From: Prorocentrum cordatum | Lineage: Eukaryota; Sar; Dinophyceae; Prorocentrales; Prorocentraceae | Direction: 5' to 3' | Length of the DNA: 64,000 nucleotides | Assembly (NCBI GenBank): GCA_963575745.1 | Contig: CAUYUJ010020615.1 | Location: 586,736 to 650,735 of the forward strand | Shown here: in pieces, positions 42,351 to 52,951 of the stretch | Numbering within the stretch: position 1 is the first letter of the stretch | Layout of the letters: each line of letters starts with the position of its first letter | Made by a program: the position numbers and the translations under genes | The notes under the pieces: generated by a model | The model's input: the letters and a program-made list of their open reading frames with translations, nothing else | Database searches by the model: none | Told to the model about the DNA's origin: nothing

Positions 42351-43149
42351 GCCAGTGCGCTATGGGCGCCAGTGCACGTGACAGCACGCATCGAGCAAAT
42401 ATGTCAACATCTCCAATCCATGTCGAAAGCCTTTGCTGGCGGCGGGGTGGCCAGCATGGTGCACGGCGTGTGCACCCGCGATCACGGATAGTGGGCGAGC
42501 GCACAGCGGACAAACGTGCTCACCCCACCGCCCTCCATGGCAACACACACACACACATGTCAGGTGCTTGCGGGGCGCCCACTCGCGATCCAAAGCTTGA
42601 CATCACGTAACCGTGGCACTGGTTTTGCAGAGATGGTGGAGTGTGGGCTCGTTGTCCCTGGTGGGCGGCCGGTCACGTGTGGGAGGGGGTGTTCAATAAG
42701 TCATGCAGTCACCGTGCTGTCACAAGGAGCGCTGAACAAGGAACCAAGGGAGCTCTTCTGACCACGGCGAGCCTCAGCCACACATGCCCGACGGTCGGAA
42801 GAAGTAGGTAGAAGCATGAAGTGGGAAGGCGTTGAAAGCAGATTGGGTTTCCGCCTGCGCCCTAGTAGGCAGGCACCGACAAATTGACTAGAACGACCGA
42901 CGGGTACTCCGAGTTCCTTAACAAGCGTCGGGGGGGCGTCACCCCCGCCGACGGCCCCACATCGACCCCCGTCGCGGGCAGCCACCACGCGCCGACGGCG
43001 CTCCGACCCTTCGTCGCTCTGACCCCGGCGCGACGACGAGGCGAGGTTGACCCCCGTCGGGGGGGTACCCCCCCAAACGCTTCTTGGGGTAACCCGGAGC
43101 ATGCTTCCCGACCCAGATCTGAGGAACGGCCCGAGAACCAGAGCCCCTC

Positions 43150-43251
43150 CCGAGCCCTCACTCCTCAGAGGGCCGGGGCGCTTCTGAGAAGCCCCTCCGC
43201 CCTCTGAGGAGACGTTCTGCTTCTCACCTCCCCCCCTTTGCTCGCCGCCGA
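43150..43251. mobile_element. TIR element family E, partial copy 3
   Basis: CTTCTGAGAAGCCCC palindromic words and a right end CCTTTGCTCGCCGCCGA match the other E copies; the left end is missing. Confidence 0.5.
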
Positions 43252-43372
43252 AAGATGCACAAGAGGTTGGGAAGAATGCGTCAGAGCAGACTCGAATACA
43301 GAGTGAACAGAGAGGAGTGAAGGGCTACATGTGCGACAAGTCGCGCAAGAGAAGATGAAAACGTGCGCAAAT

Positions 43373-43500
43373 AGAGGCCCCCCTGATGGTGTCCGAGTGG
43401 ATGGCGTTGGAGGATCGCGCAGCATCGCCGATGCTTCGGCGATGCATCTGCGGCACGATCCTCTGACCCTATCTACTCGGACCCCACGTGGGAGGCCTGG
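43373..43500. mobile_element. Foldback element family P, copy 2 (~125 bp)
   Basis: The left arm (GAGGCCCCCCTGATGG, TTGGAGGATCGCGCAGCATC) and right arm (GCACGATCCTCTGACCC, GGACCCCACGTGGGAGGCC) are reverse complements with mismatches, around a GCCGATGCTTCGGCGATGC centre. Confidence 0.7.
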
Positions 43501-43704
43501 AGAAGATGACGTGGCATCAACCGTGGCAGCGCAGGGCAGCGATGTCTGTGACGCTGTGACCACAGGCTGACGGCGGGCCGCTCTGGCGCTGCCTGGCCCA
43601 GACAAGCCAAGACCGCGGCGCGTGCTGGATTGCATCTCGGTCCAACCTCGGTCTGGACAGCTACGCCAACCACACCTCTGCTTCGAGCTTGGCTGGCGCA
43701 GACA

Positions 43705-43905
43705 GAGGCCTCTTGGATGGGGTCGGAATGGATGGGGTCGGAGAAACGCGCAACATCGCCGATGCATCGGCGACGTCGCCGATGTATCGGCACCATCGGT
43801 GTGGACTCGGGCCCCACATCGAGCCACATCGCCGATGCATCGGCGATAAAGCGCGATCATCCGACCACATCTGCTCGGGCCCCATCTGGGAGGCCTGGAG
43901 CTATG
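43705..43905. mobile_element. Foldback element family P, copy 3 (~200 bp)
   Basis: The arms GAGGCCTCTTGGATGGGGTC and CCCCATCTGGGAGGCC pair over about 68 bases. Two GCCGATGCATCGGC palindromes lie inside, one in each arm. Between them is GGGCCCCACATCGAGCC, shared with copies 1 and 4. Confidence 0.75.
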
Positions 43906-44640
43906 CCCGCCACATTTTGACTATGAGCTTGGCCAGCGCAGAAGGGGGTATCAAGCATCCCCGCGTTCACAAAATCTGAAGGACGCCAAGAGCACCCCTC
44001 GGCGAGCCAGGCCCGCCGCACAAGCGGCAGCTCTGCCAGCGCGACCGGGTCATGAGGATGCGCGGCAAGGATGCAAGACAATCGCACGCCCAGATTGAAG
44101 CCGAGGCTGGAAACAGATGGCCCATGGCGAGGGAGTGGAATGGGCCGAGCGGCGCAGGGGTACCTTTGCGAAGCTCTCATCCGTATGATCTTGTTTGCTT
44201 GCATCCCACCGCCCCCGGGTAAAAGGAGGGGGGGATGGGGGGCAGGCCCTGAGCATGCGGATGGTCCGACAAGCGGGGGGGGGGGGGCGGAGGTGCAAAC
44301 AATCAAGGTTACCAATGCGAGCATGGAGCTGGTGAAAGACGTGGAAGGGCGCCACCGCACGCGCCTGACGACCAGTCAGGTGCCTGGGAGATGTTGGAGA
44401 GATGGACGAGACGACGTCCAACATGATGCCGACGGGGGCAATCAAGGATCATAATACCATGCAAACTTGTATCATCCTACACCATTTCGATGCCATTGAG
44501 GGCGGCTTTAGCCCCATTTCTCCGTCGGCACGGTACGGTGTCGCACATTCGGGCGCCGCCCTTTTCGCAAGATGGTTCGGCCAATTGGGCAACGCGGTGA
44601 TTTCGGCAGAGAGCTGGGAGAGCAGGGTGCTGACTAGAGG
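43905..44640. other. Gene-free stretch
   Basis: Apart from a run of G near 44274-44287 and no clear repeat, the sequence holds only short open frames without motifs. Confidence 0.35.
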
Positions 44641-44665
44641 AGGGGGCAGGGAGGCTTGGGGGTCC

Positions 44666-44866
44666 CGAAACGGTGCGGTGACAGATCGCGCGGTGACTTC
44701 GGAATCCCCAAAGGCCTCACTGCACTGTCCGTCACCGCACGCTTGTGGGACCTTGGAGGCCCCAGTCGCCCGAGACATCCTCGGAGAACGGCCCGAGTCC
44801 CAAGACCGTGCGGCCAAGCTGAATCCCCATTGACTCACCACAAGGTGTGGTCACCGCACCGTTTGG
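44666..44866. mobile_element. TIR element family D, copy 3 (201 bp, best preserved)
   Basis: Starts CGAAACGGTGCGGTGACAG and ends GGTCACCGCACCGTTTGG; AAACGGTGCGGTGAC is a perfect terminal inverted repeat. It ends one base before element C begins, so the two lie head to tail. No open frame. Confidence 0.8.
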
Positions 44867-44867
44867 G

Positions 44868-45098
44868 TTGAACAAGGACCGACCGTCCCGGCAATTCCAT
44901 CGGCCTACCACGAAATTTCTGCAGTACCCAACAATGTTTCGAAAACAAAACAATGTTCTTGAACATAAACCCGATGTATTGAGACAAGACGGTCCCGGCC
45001 AGAAATGTTCCAAGAACATTTCGTGCAGACCACAGAAGGTTATTAGAACATTGTTTCGTAGGCCTATACACACGCCAGGACGCTTCGCCACTGCTTGA
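44868..45098. mobile_element. TIR element family C, copy 2 (231 bp)
   Basis: Starts TTGAACAAGGACCGACCGTC and ends CTTCGCCACTGCTTGA. The centre has CAATGTTCTTGAACATAAAC and AGAAATGTTCCAAGAACATT, alignable along its whole length with 13713-13945. Unlike copy 1 it has no long flanking direct repeat. Confidence 0.75.
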
Positions 45099-45109
45099 TT
45101 GGTGGCCTG

Positions 45110-45250
45110 GAACCTGGGACTTGAATCCTGGATCATGGAAGCCTCGATCCACGATCCTGGAAATCTCGCTTCTCGACCCTGCAACCTCGACCCTCGACCC
45201 TGGAAATGCTCCAGCCTGGGGCCCCGCTCTAAGCACCTTGGACCCTCGAT
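45110..45250. repeat. CCTGGAA / GACCCT-type short repeats
   Basis: CCTGGAACCTGGGACTTG, CCTGGATC, CCTGGAAATC and CTCGACCCT words recur irregularly over ~140 bp. Confidence 0.4.
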
Positions 45251-45257
45251 CCTTCTG

Positions 45258-45420
45258 GGCCTCCCAGATGGGGCCCGAGCAGCTGGGGTCGGAGGATCGC
45301 GCCGCACCGCCGAGGCATCGGCGAGGCGGCCCGATGTGGGGCCCGACTTTGTCTCCACGCCGACGTGGCCGACGCAGCGTCGACGTCGCCGATGCATCGA
45401 CGCGATGCGGGGTGCCCTGG
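45258..45420. mobile_element. Foldback element family P, copy 4 (inverted relative to copy 1; right arm decayed)
   Basis: GCCTCCCAGATGGGGCCCGA, GGTCGGAGGATCGCGCCGC and GATGTGGGGCCCGAC match the other copies. The right part keeps only CGCCGATGCATCGACGC. Confidence 0.6.
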
Positions 45421-45449
45421 CCTCGGGCGCCCCTCGGACGTCGGGCCTG

Positions 45450-45552
45450 GGGAGGGGGAGGAGGAGGAGGAGGAGGAGGAGGAGGAGGAGGAGGAGGAGG
45501 AGGAAGAGGAGGAGGAGGAGGAGGAGGAGGAGGAGGAGGAGGAGGAGGACCC
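45450..45552. repeat. GGA trinucleotide tract
   Basis: Pure GGA/GAG repeat with one AAG. Poly-Glu, poly-Gly and poly-Arg frames are artefacts. The 45.55-46.3 kb stretch shows no gene that I recognise. Confidence 0.9.
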
Positions 45553-46306
45553 CCTCCTCTGGGAGGCCTCGACTCTTGGATCCTCGCTCTTCGCTCCTCA
45601 ACCCCCTGGCCCTTGATCGGTGGCTCACGGACGGGGTCCTGAGAGGTGGAGTCCTGACGACGCCGTGCCTCAAACAACGTAAATCCACACCTGGATCCTT
45701 AAATCCGCCGCCCCTGTCGGCGTCTGTGAGGGGCTGTGCCGTTCGTCGTCGTCGTCGTTGCCGTTGCAGCGCTCTAGCGGGTTTGAGGGAAATCGACCCA
45801 TGTCGTAACCGCGTCAAAAGGAAGCCCCTTCCCTTTGTCCCTTCCCCGGCGGGGGGGGGTCCCGGGGGGATCGCCACTCAGATACGCTTTCACTCCCCGC
45901 GCGGCTTCGGAAGCCCACAGACATCCCCAAGATTATGCCACGAGCCTTTCAAAAAACCCAGCCGTCCAAGACTCTCCCACAAAATGCCAAAAACAAGCCC
46001 TCGACGACAGGAAATCTTCCGAGCCGTCCACGGATGCCCCAAAGAAACCAAAGAAAACGGCCCGAAACCTACGGAAATCCAATGTTTTTGGCTTTCTCGC
46101 ATTTTCGCTTCCAAAGGGCTGCGAGGGCTGCGAAAAGGCGGCGAGGCGGGGCTCCGCCGCCGCCCACCGACGGACAGTCAGGGCGCTGGGGAAGCCCAGA
46201 CCTCCAGCGTCTTGAGAAGATCGGTTCAGTTCGTCACCACGGGTCCGGTTTCGAGACTCTCCGGTCCCCAAATGGCCCCCAGAGGCCGAAAATGACGAAA
46301 GACTCC

Positions 46307-46945
46307 TCCTCTCCTCCTCCTCCTCCTCCTCCTCCTCCTCTCTCCTCCTCCTCCTCCTCCTCCTCCTCCTCCTCCTCCTCCTCCTCCTCCTCCTCCTCCC
46401 TCCTCCTCCTCCTCCTCCTCCTCCTCCTCCTCCTCCTCCTCCTCCTCCTCCTCCTCCTCCTCCTCCTCCTCCTCCTCCTCCTCCTCCTCCTCCTCCTCCT
46501 CCTCCTCCTCCTCCTCCTCCTCCTCCTCCTCCTCCTCCTCCTCCTCCCTCCTCCTCCTCCTCCTCCTCCTCCTCCTCCTCCTCCTCCTCCTCCTGCTCAC
46601 TCTCCTCCGAACCCCAGGCTCGAGGATCGAGGCTTTCTGGCGCCGCCGGAGCCCTCTCTTCGGCTCCTGCTCCTCCTCCTCCTCCTCCTCCTCCTCCTCC
46701 TCCTACTCCTCCTCCTCCTCCTCCTCCTCCTCCTCCTCCTCCTCCTCCTCCTCCTCCTCCTCCTCCTCCTCCTCCCCTCCTCCCCTCCTCCTCCTCCTCC
46801 TCCTCCCTCCTCCTCCCTCCTCCTCCTTCTCCTCCTCCTCCTCCTCCTCCTGCTGCTCCTCCTCCTCCTCCTCCTCCTCCTCCTCCTCCTCCCTCATCTT
46901 CCTCCTCCTCCCCCTCCTCCTCGCCTCCTCCTCCTCCTCCTCCTA
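46307..46945. repeat. Very long CCT trinucleotide tract, ~640 bp
   Basis: Two blocks of TCC repeat, 46307-46595 and 46665-46945, are separated by ~70 bp of mixed sequence. The poly-Leu (forward), poly-Gly and poly-Glu (reverse) frames, up to 413 codons, are artefacts. The strand asymmetry (all pyrimidine on plus) is extreme. Confidence 0.95.
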
Positions 46946-47245
46946 ATCTTCCACGGCCTCCGTCGCCGCCCATTTCGTCGCCGACGTCGTGGTCCTCTTC
47001 AGGGTCGGCAGCCGGCCGTCAGGCCTTCGCAATCGACCTCTGGATCCTTTCCTACATGTTGGTCCCCATCCCTCAGGACCCTATCTCTGAACCCTCGACT
47101 CGAGCCTCCAGCCCGAGGTACTCCCAGCTGTTTCTCGATCCAGTTCGGAGCCCCTGGGGCCCCCTGGGCCTCGTGACAGGGTGCTCTGGAGGCCATTGAG
47201 GCCTCCTTGGACATCCTGGGGGCACCCTAGGCTAGGGGCACTTCT

Positions 47246-47443
47246 TCGGCGGCGAGCAAGGGGGGGACGGGAGAAGGAGAAGGCCTTCTCAGAAGGCCGC
47301 GAAACTTCTCAGAAGGCCTCTGGTCTTCTGAAAGGTTTGCTGTGTCTTCGGGGAAGGCTTCGAAAACCTCTCAAAGGCCAGGGACCTCCGAGCCTTCTGA
47401 GAATGCCATCCTCTTCTCCCTTCCCCCCCGGGCTCGCCGCCGA
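47246..47443. mobile_element. TIR element family E, copy 4 (198 bp, best preserved)
   Basis: Left TCGGCGGCGAGCAAGGGGGG and right CCCCGGGCTCGCCGCCGA form ~50 bp nearly identical inverted repeats reaching CCTTCTCAGAAGG. The five bases CTTCT flank the element on both sides, a likely target-site duplication. No open frame. Confidence 0.8.
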
Positions 47444-47463
47444 CTTCTGACGTCCGACCTACC

Positions 47464-47625
47464 CTCGATGATGGGCCTGATTTCCACCACCACCACCACC
47501 ATAAGTTGGAGGGGGAAGGAGGTGGAGGTGGAGGAGGAGGAAGAAAAAGAAGAGAGAGAGAGGAGAACCCCCTCCCTCCCCCCTCCAACTTATGGTGGTG
47601 GTGGAAAGCAAGCCCATCATTCGAG
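47464..47625. repeat. Foldback (hairpin) with ~55 bp arms
   Basis: CTCGATGATGGGC, TTTCCACCACCACCACCACC and ATAAGTTGGAGGGGG on the left are mirrored by CCCCCTCCAACTTAT, GGTGGTGGTGGAAA and GCCCATCATTCGAG on the right. A ~50 base purine-rich loop separates them. It lies just downstream of element E. Confidence 0.8.
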
Positions 47626-47794
47626 CCCCCCCCCCCCCCGAGCATGCCCGAGAGCTGCCGGCCGCGGGGCACCGCCCGCAGGCGCGATCTCAGGCCCCGC
47701 GGCAGCTCGAGGAGCGCGCGAGCAGCCGCCCGGCCGTGATGGGGGGAGGCGGCCAGCGTCTCGGCAGCCCGCGGCAGAGGCGCACGCCCCCCGA

Positions 47795-48080
47795 TCGAGG
47801 AGGATCGAGGACCGAGGAGAACCGAGGAGGATCGAGGACGGCGATGATCGGTGGGGAGGATCGAGGACGATGGGGGAGGATCGAGGAGGAGGAGGAGGAT
47901 CGAGGGGGAGGATCGAGGAGGAGGATCGAGGAGGGGAAGGATCGAGGAGGAGGAGGAGGATCGAGGAGGAGGATCGAGGAGGAGGAGGATCGAGGAGGAG
48001 GAGGATTGAGAAGGAGGAGGAGGAGGAGGAGGAGCATCGAGGAGAAGGATCGAGGAGGGGGAGGATCGAGGAGGCGAGTG
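47795..48080 (+). repeat. GGAGGATCGAGGA-type minisatellite
   Basis: GGATCGAGGA units separated by varying numbers of GGA triplets, total period 9-18. Arg/Ser/Glu/Gly-rich open frames are artefacts. Confidence 0.8.
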
Positions 48081-48174
48081 GCGACGGCGAAAGGCAAGCA
48101 GCGACGGCAAAGACGACACGCGGAGGGCTCGCTCCTCGGGCGCCCGGCGGAGGCGCACGCCGCCGGACGCGCCG

Positions 48175-48296
48175 ATGTTCATGAACGTGGACGACGGTGC
48201 CGCCAACATTGTCGTCTGCGACACCCTGTCTTGCATGCCCTTTCCCTGGGCGCGTTGGCGGGCGAGGCATGACGATTCAGATGATGACGATGATGT

Positions 48297-48341
<45 letters not shown>

Positions 48342-48441
48342 GGAGGAGGAGGCTGATGATGGTGGTGGTGATGATCATGATGTTGATGGTGGTGGTGATG
48401 GTAGCGGTGGTGATGATGCTGGTGACGACGATGATGCTGAT

Positions 48442-48472
<31 letters not shown>

Positions 48473-48708
48473 ATGCTGATGATTATGAATATGACTACGA
48501 TGGCGGGGATGACGATGAGGAAGAAGAGGATTGGGAGGATGATGAAGAGCTCGATGGTTATGACGATGATGCTGCTACTGATGATGATGGTGCTGACGAT
48601 GACGATGACGATGCTGGTGATGAGACTGGTGATGGTGATGCTGATGATGATTATGATGATGATGCTGCTGCTGATGAATATGATTATGATGAGGATGATG
48701 CGCCTTAA
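48175..48708 (+). repeat. GAT trinucleotide array with an acidic open frame
   Basis: About 435 bp of GAT/GAC/GCT triplets (48270-48705). One forward frame (177 codons) starts at an ATG at 48175 with ~30 ordinary residues, then is almost entirely Asp with Ala, Gly and Glu, ending in Ala-Pro and a stop. It could be the acidic tail of a protein, but no domain lies before it. I favour a microsatellite. Confidence 0.7.
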
Positions 48709-48709
48709 A

Positions 48710-49380
48710 GCCGAGCTTCCTGGTTACCTTGATCAAGGATCTCTCGCCGTGGAGAATTTCTCGTCGTATGGATTGCTCGTCGAAGCGGGCGAGGGAGAAG
48801 AAGGAGAAGGAGAGCACATATGAAAATGATGACAAGGGGGAGAAGGATGACGACGAAAAGCATGAGAAGCGAAAGAGCGGCTGGAGGGAAGAAGAGGCAT
48901 GGGAAGGGAGAAGAGGGGGTGCGGCAAGCTAGGCATGCTTGCGCCATATCTGACATCTTACCATTGCGCTGCCTGTTTCTACATCCGGAGACGGGTGGCA
49001 CAGCGGACCTGGATCCCACCACATGACTCCAGCGTGTTATGAAGAAGGTCAGAGAGCTGCGTATATTGGAGGAAGTGGCGGGTGAGCAGGAGGATGAGCA
49101 CAGAGAAAAGGAGGAATGAGGACAAACAGCAGAAGCAGGAGTAGGAGCAGGAGGAGCAGAAGGAACGGGAGAAGGCGGAGGAGGGGAAAGGAGCGGGCTC
49201 GCAACGACGAGAAAGGACTCAGACCTCAAAATGTGGCCCGCGCTGGAGCGAGAGCGCCATTCGGAACGACAGGAAAAAAAAAGCGGGCCCTAAAATGAGT
49301 GAACCGCTGCAGCTGGATCACAATCACAAGGCACTGGACACATTCCGATTGACCAAACGAACGAAACCGTCAAACGGTAT
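48710..49380. other. Purine-rich gene-free stretch
   Basis: GAGAAGGAGAAGG and AGGAGGAGCAG words around 48790-48920 and 49080-49200. No motif in the open frames. Confidence 0.4.
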
Positions 49381-49620
49381 TGCTTAGCTCCGCTCGGCAT
49401 TGCAGTGCCTCGACTGGCGATTGCGTTGATTTGCCTTGCTTGGCATTGCTTCGCCTTCATTCACTTTGCATAACTTGGCATTGTCTGACATTGTCGGGCG
49501 TTGCCTGGCACTGCTTGGCATTGAGTGGCATTGCTTTTCGTTGCCTGGCATTGCTTTACAACGCCTTGCATTGCTAAACCACTCTTGGATATGTTGCGCG
49601 GCATTGCTTGGCAACCCGGG
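49380..49620 (+). repeat. TTGGCATTGC-type short-period array
   Basis: TTGGCATTGC, TTGCCTGGCATTGC and similar words every ~10-15 bases, related to the array at 5855-6290. Confidence 0.7.
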
Positions 49621-49894
49621 AACGCCTCTCGCCTCTCCTGCCAAGGAACCCAAGGAACTCGAAGAACCCAGGCAAAGGCCAACCGACGAAAACAATGAAG
49701 GACGAGGCCAACGAACCCGAAAACCATGGCAAGACCGGCTGGCGCAAGCTTGTCACCGCCACCGTGCACCCTGGAACGTTCAGGCGTGGAAGAATAGGAG
49801 AATTTTAACAGAAGACCGCCCCCCCCTCTACTAGCAGACTCTTGCGTGAATCCCCCCTACTCACCGAAACCACCTCCACGAGTGCCCGGCCGTC

Positions 49895-50235
49895 CCAGAG
49901 TTTTGTCCAGGGGTCTCCTGGGCCGTCTTGGGAGCCTCTTGGGCCGTCTTGGACGCGTCGAAAGACCAACAAGCGAAGATGCGAACAATGTGCGTTTTCC
50001 ATCGGAACGGAGACGGTTTTTGCTTATTGGGGATCACTTGGGAGGCCTCTTGGGCACCTCTTGGGGTGTCTCGGGACAATCGCAATGCAATCTGGGGGCG
50101 TCTTGGAGTTCCCGCGGGGCGCTTTTGAAGGCCTTGAGGGCCAGTGGGCGGCTATCGTGGGCCGTCGTGGAGAATTTCGGGTTTTCTGGGACCTCGGGGG
50201 GTCGCCCAAGGAGGTTCCTGGGGAAGGGGGGGCCT
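49895..50235 (-). repeat. AAGACGGCCC-type minisatellite in reverse sense, array 5
   Basis: GGGCCGTCTTGGG, GCCTCTTGGGC and GGCGTCTTGG words are the complement of the units at 22.2-26.4 kb. A CGCATTTTCGC-like AT-richer break is absent. Short. Confidence 0.55.
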
Positions 50236-50955
50236 GACAGACATTGCAACTGCGCCAACAGCCTCCCGCGCCTGAAGATGCCTGCACCCTCTTGACAGGG
50301 GGTGTGGCGCCCTCCGCGCTGCCCACTCTGGCGAAACCAGATTGGGCCGACGCGCGGGTCGCCCAGGACGCAAGCGCCCCCGGGAGCGGGGGGGCGGGGC
50401 GAAAGCGCACGCGCCGTCTGCCACGGCAAAACGCAAGGCGCCAGCGCCTGCGACGCGCGCGACCCCGCGGCGCGCCGCGGTCCGCCCCGATGGGACCCCC
50501 GCGGCGCGCCTGAACCGAGCGGCGCCGATGGCGACGCAACAAGGACAGCAGCGCACGCGCGAGCGCGCGCGCTCGCCGCGAGCCGCCGCCGCCCCGCCCG
50601 CGCGCGCGCCCTTCTCGCGGGGCCGCGCGCAGCGAGGAACAAGCAATGCGCCGCGCGCGCGAACCCTTCTCGCGGGGCGGCGCGCCGCGAGGCGCAGGAG
50701 AGCGGGAGGCGGCCCGCGCGCGCGGCTCGCCCGCCTGCGCGCGGGCCAAGGGCGCGGGAACGAAATTTGCGCCTGTGCGCGCGCGCCCTTGCGATGGCGC
50801 TGTGCGCCCGCAGCCAATTAGAACTGCGCCGACGGCCTCCCGCACCCGAAGGTACCTGCACCCTCTCGACAAGGAGCGCGGCACCCCCCGCGCTGCGCAG
50901 CCCGGCGAGTCCAGGCTGAGCCGACGCGAGGGGCGCCAGGGATGCAAGTGGCCCT
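50235..50955 (+). repeat. Two copies of a ~145 bp segment separated by ~430 bp
   Basis: 50240-50385 and 50815-50955 share AACTGCGCC, ACGGCCTCCCGC/ACAGCCTCCCGC, GTACCTGCACCCTCT or ATGCCTGCACCCTCT, CCCCGCGCTGC, GGCCGACGCG/GCCGACGCG and CGCCAGGGATGCAAG-like words. The spacer is extremely CG-rich (CGCGCGC runs). Long Arg/Ala frames come from that composition. Confidence 0.6.
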
Positions 50956-51184
50956 TCGCCAATGCACGCTGGCGCGCCGCGCGCGCGGCAGGCCCGCCCC
51001 TCGCGAAAACGGGCGGCGCGCGCGGCGGCGCCGCGTCGCTGCCGAGCGCAAAGGCAGTTTGCGAACGCGCGAAGGAAACGCGCGACGCCTGGATCGCCAG
51101 CGCCTACACCAGGTCGCCCCCAGACTCGGCCAAGTGCGCCTCAAGAACGGGCGAGGACCATTCGCCCGGGTCCAAAAACATATG

Positions 51185-51610
51185 GGATTTGCCACGTTTC
51201 TGAAATTCGGTGGCACCCCTCACGCAGATTGGCGGGGTCAGGGTCCAAAGACACAAGGGGATGCGCCACATGTCTGAAAATCGGTGACACCCCTCACGCA
51301 GATCGGCGGGGTCTGGGTCCAAAAGCACGAGGGACTTACCACATTTCTAAAATTCGGCGGCCCCCTCACGCAGATCGGCAGGGCCAGGGTCCAAAAACGC
51401 AGAGGATTTGCCACGTGTCTGAAAATCGGCGGCACCCCTCACGCAGATCGACGGGGTCAGGGTCCAACAACACAGAAAGGATGTGCCACATTTCTAAAAT
51501 CTGCTGGCACCCCTCACGCAGATCGGCGGGGTCAGGGTCAAAAAACATATGGGATTTGCCACATGTCTGAAATGCGGTGGCACCCCTCATGCAGATTGGC
51601 GGGGTTAGGG
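51185..51610 (+). repeat. ~74 bp tandem repeat, six units
   Basis: GCCAC plus TTTCTGAAATTCGG or TGTCTGAAAATCGG recurs at 51191, 51265, 51338, 51410, 51485 and 51558. Each is followed by CACCCCTCACGCAGATCGGC, GGGGTCAGGGTCC and AAAAACA. The period is 72-75, so it is not coding. Confidence 0.9.
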
Positions 51611-51821
51611 TTGTGTCGGAGGTGTCCCCCTACAGGCTAAAAAATCAGCAAAAATAGAAAACGCTGAAAAATCAGTAAACAGCGCATTCCCGACATCCGA
51701 AAACAAACTATCATAAAGCGCTCTGCGTTTTATCAAACGCCGCTTCGGCCTCTAAAAAACGATGCTTCCCGCGCGCTGCTGGCAAAGCGAGCGGCCTCAT
51801 TCTGTTTCACGCGAGTCGTTT

Positions 51822-51939
<118 letters not shown>

Positions 51940-52261
51940 CTTTTCTGGCGCTCTATGTGGAACTAAATGCAGCACGCGTGGCGCGCGCGCGATCGCCGCA
52001 AATCTTCGGAACGAGCGCGCGACCTTTGAACTACTGAGCCTCTTTCGCAACACAATCAACCTCAAGCGCAAACGCTGACGCAAACACATATGCTTTCTTA
52101 CAAGCGCCTCAACGCCTGCAGCGCGCAGACGCAGTCGCCCATAGAGCGCGAAACGAGGCGCCATATCTTAAGCACACTCGCGCGCGGCAGCGCATTTTAG
52201 TTCGCACAATAACAAACACCTGGACAGGAGCGCCTAAGCTAACTCTGGCCCGCCCTGGCCC

Positions 52262-52312
52262 ACGCTCAGTGTAATACGCTCAGTGTAACACGCTCAGTGT
52301 AATACGCTGCTC
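52262..52312 (+). repeat. 16 bp tandem repeat, three units
   Basis: CGCTCAGTGTAATA, CGCTCAGTGTAACA and CGCTCAGTGTAATA in tandem. The region 51.94-52.95 kb has no recognised gene. Confidence 0.75.
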
Positions 52313-52951
52313 CCGCTGCGTTGTCGCACATGCTGCGGGGGGCGGCGGGGTGGGCGTCAGCCCTGCAATTGGACCTACGCGCAGTCTGCGTAAGCTCGAC
52401 CTGCGACGGGGAATCGGGCACTGGCGGAAACCACGTAGATAAACACGAATGGCCAGCCTTGCAAACAGGGGGGAGAGCAGGACAAACTGTGGATCGGCAC
52501 CGAATGGTACGATGGCGGGGGATGACCGATGGGGATGATCCCAATCGGACGCGCACGACGTCCCAGGCTCCGTCCAGGCGGCCCCGGCAAGCACAGGTCG
52601 ACTCCGTTTCCACCGCCGCCTCAGTGCCATATGAGCACCACCCCTCGTTGCCGCGGTGGCCGCGCTGCTGCGCCGTCATCCGTTTGACCCTCCTCCACCC
52701 CATCACCGACCTCCCAGCATTTCAAAGTTATTACCTCCTCCCCCCCTGCCCCCCGCCTCACATCTCCGACGTCATCGTCGCCCCCAGCATCAGCCCAAAC
52801 TTCCCCTATACAACAGCCTGTTCTCCGCCGCCTCCATCCCCCCTTGTCGCGCATTGCCCCCATTCCAACTCCATCCAGTATCCCAAACTTGGCCCGCTTC
52901 TTCGGGCCCTACCGCCCACGATCATCCACGGCCTACCGCCTGTGGGACCGA

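Noticed and set aside
45933-47176. Poly-Leu and poly-Gly/Glu open frames (346-413 codons)
   Set aside because: Pure translation of the CCT tract.
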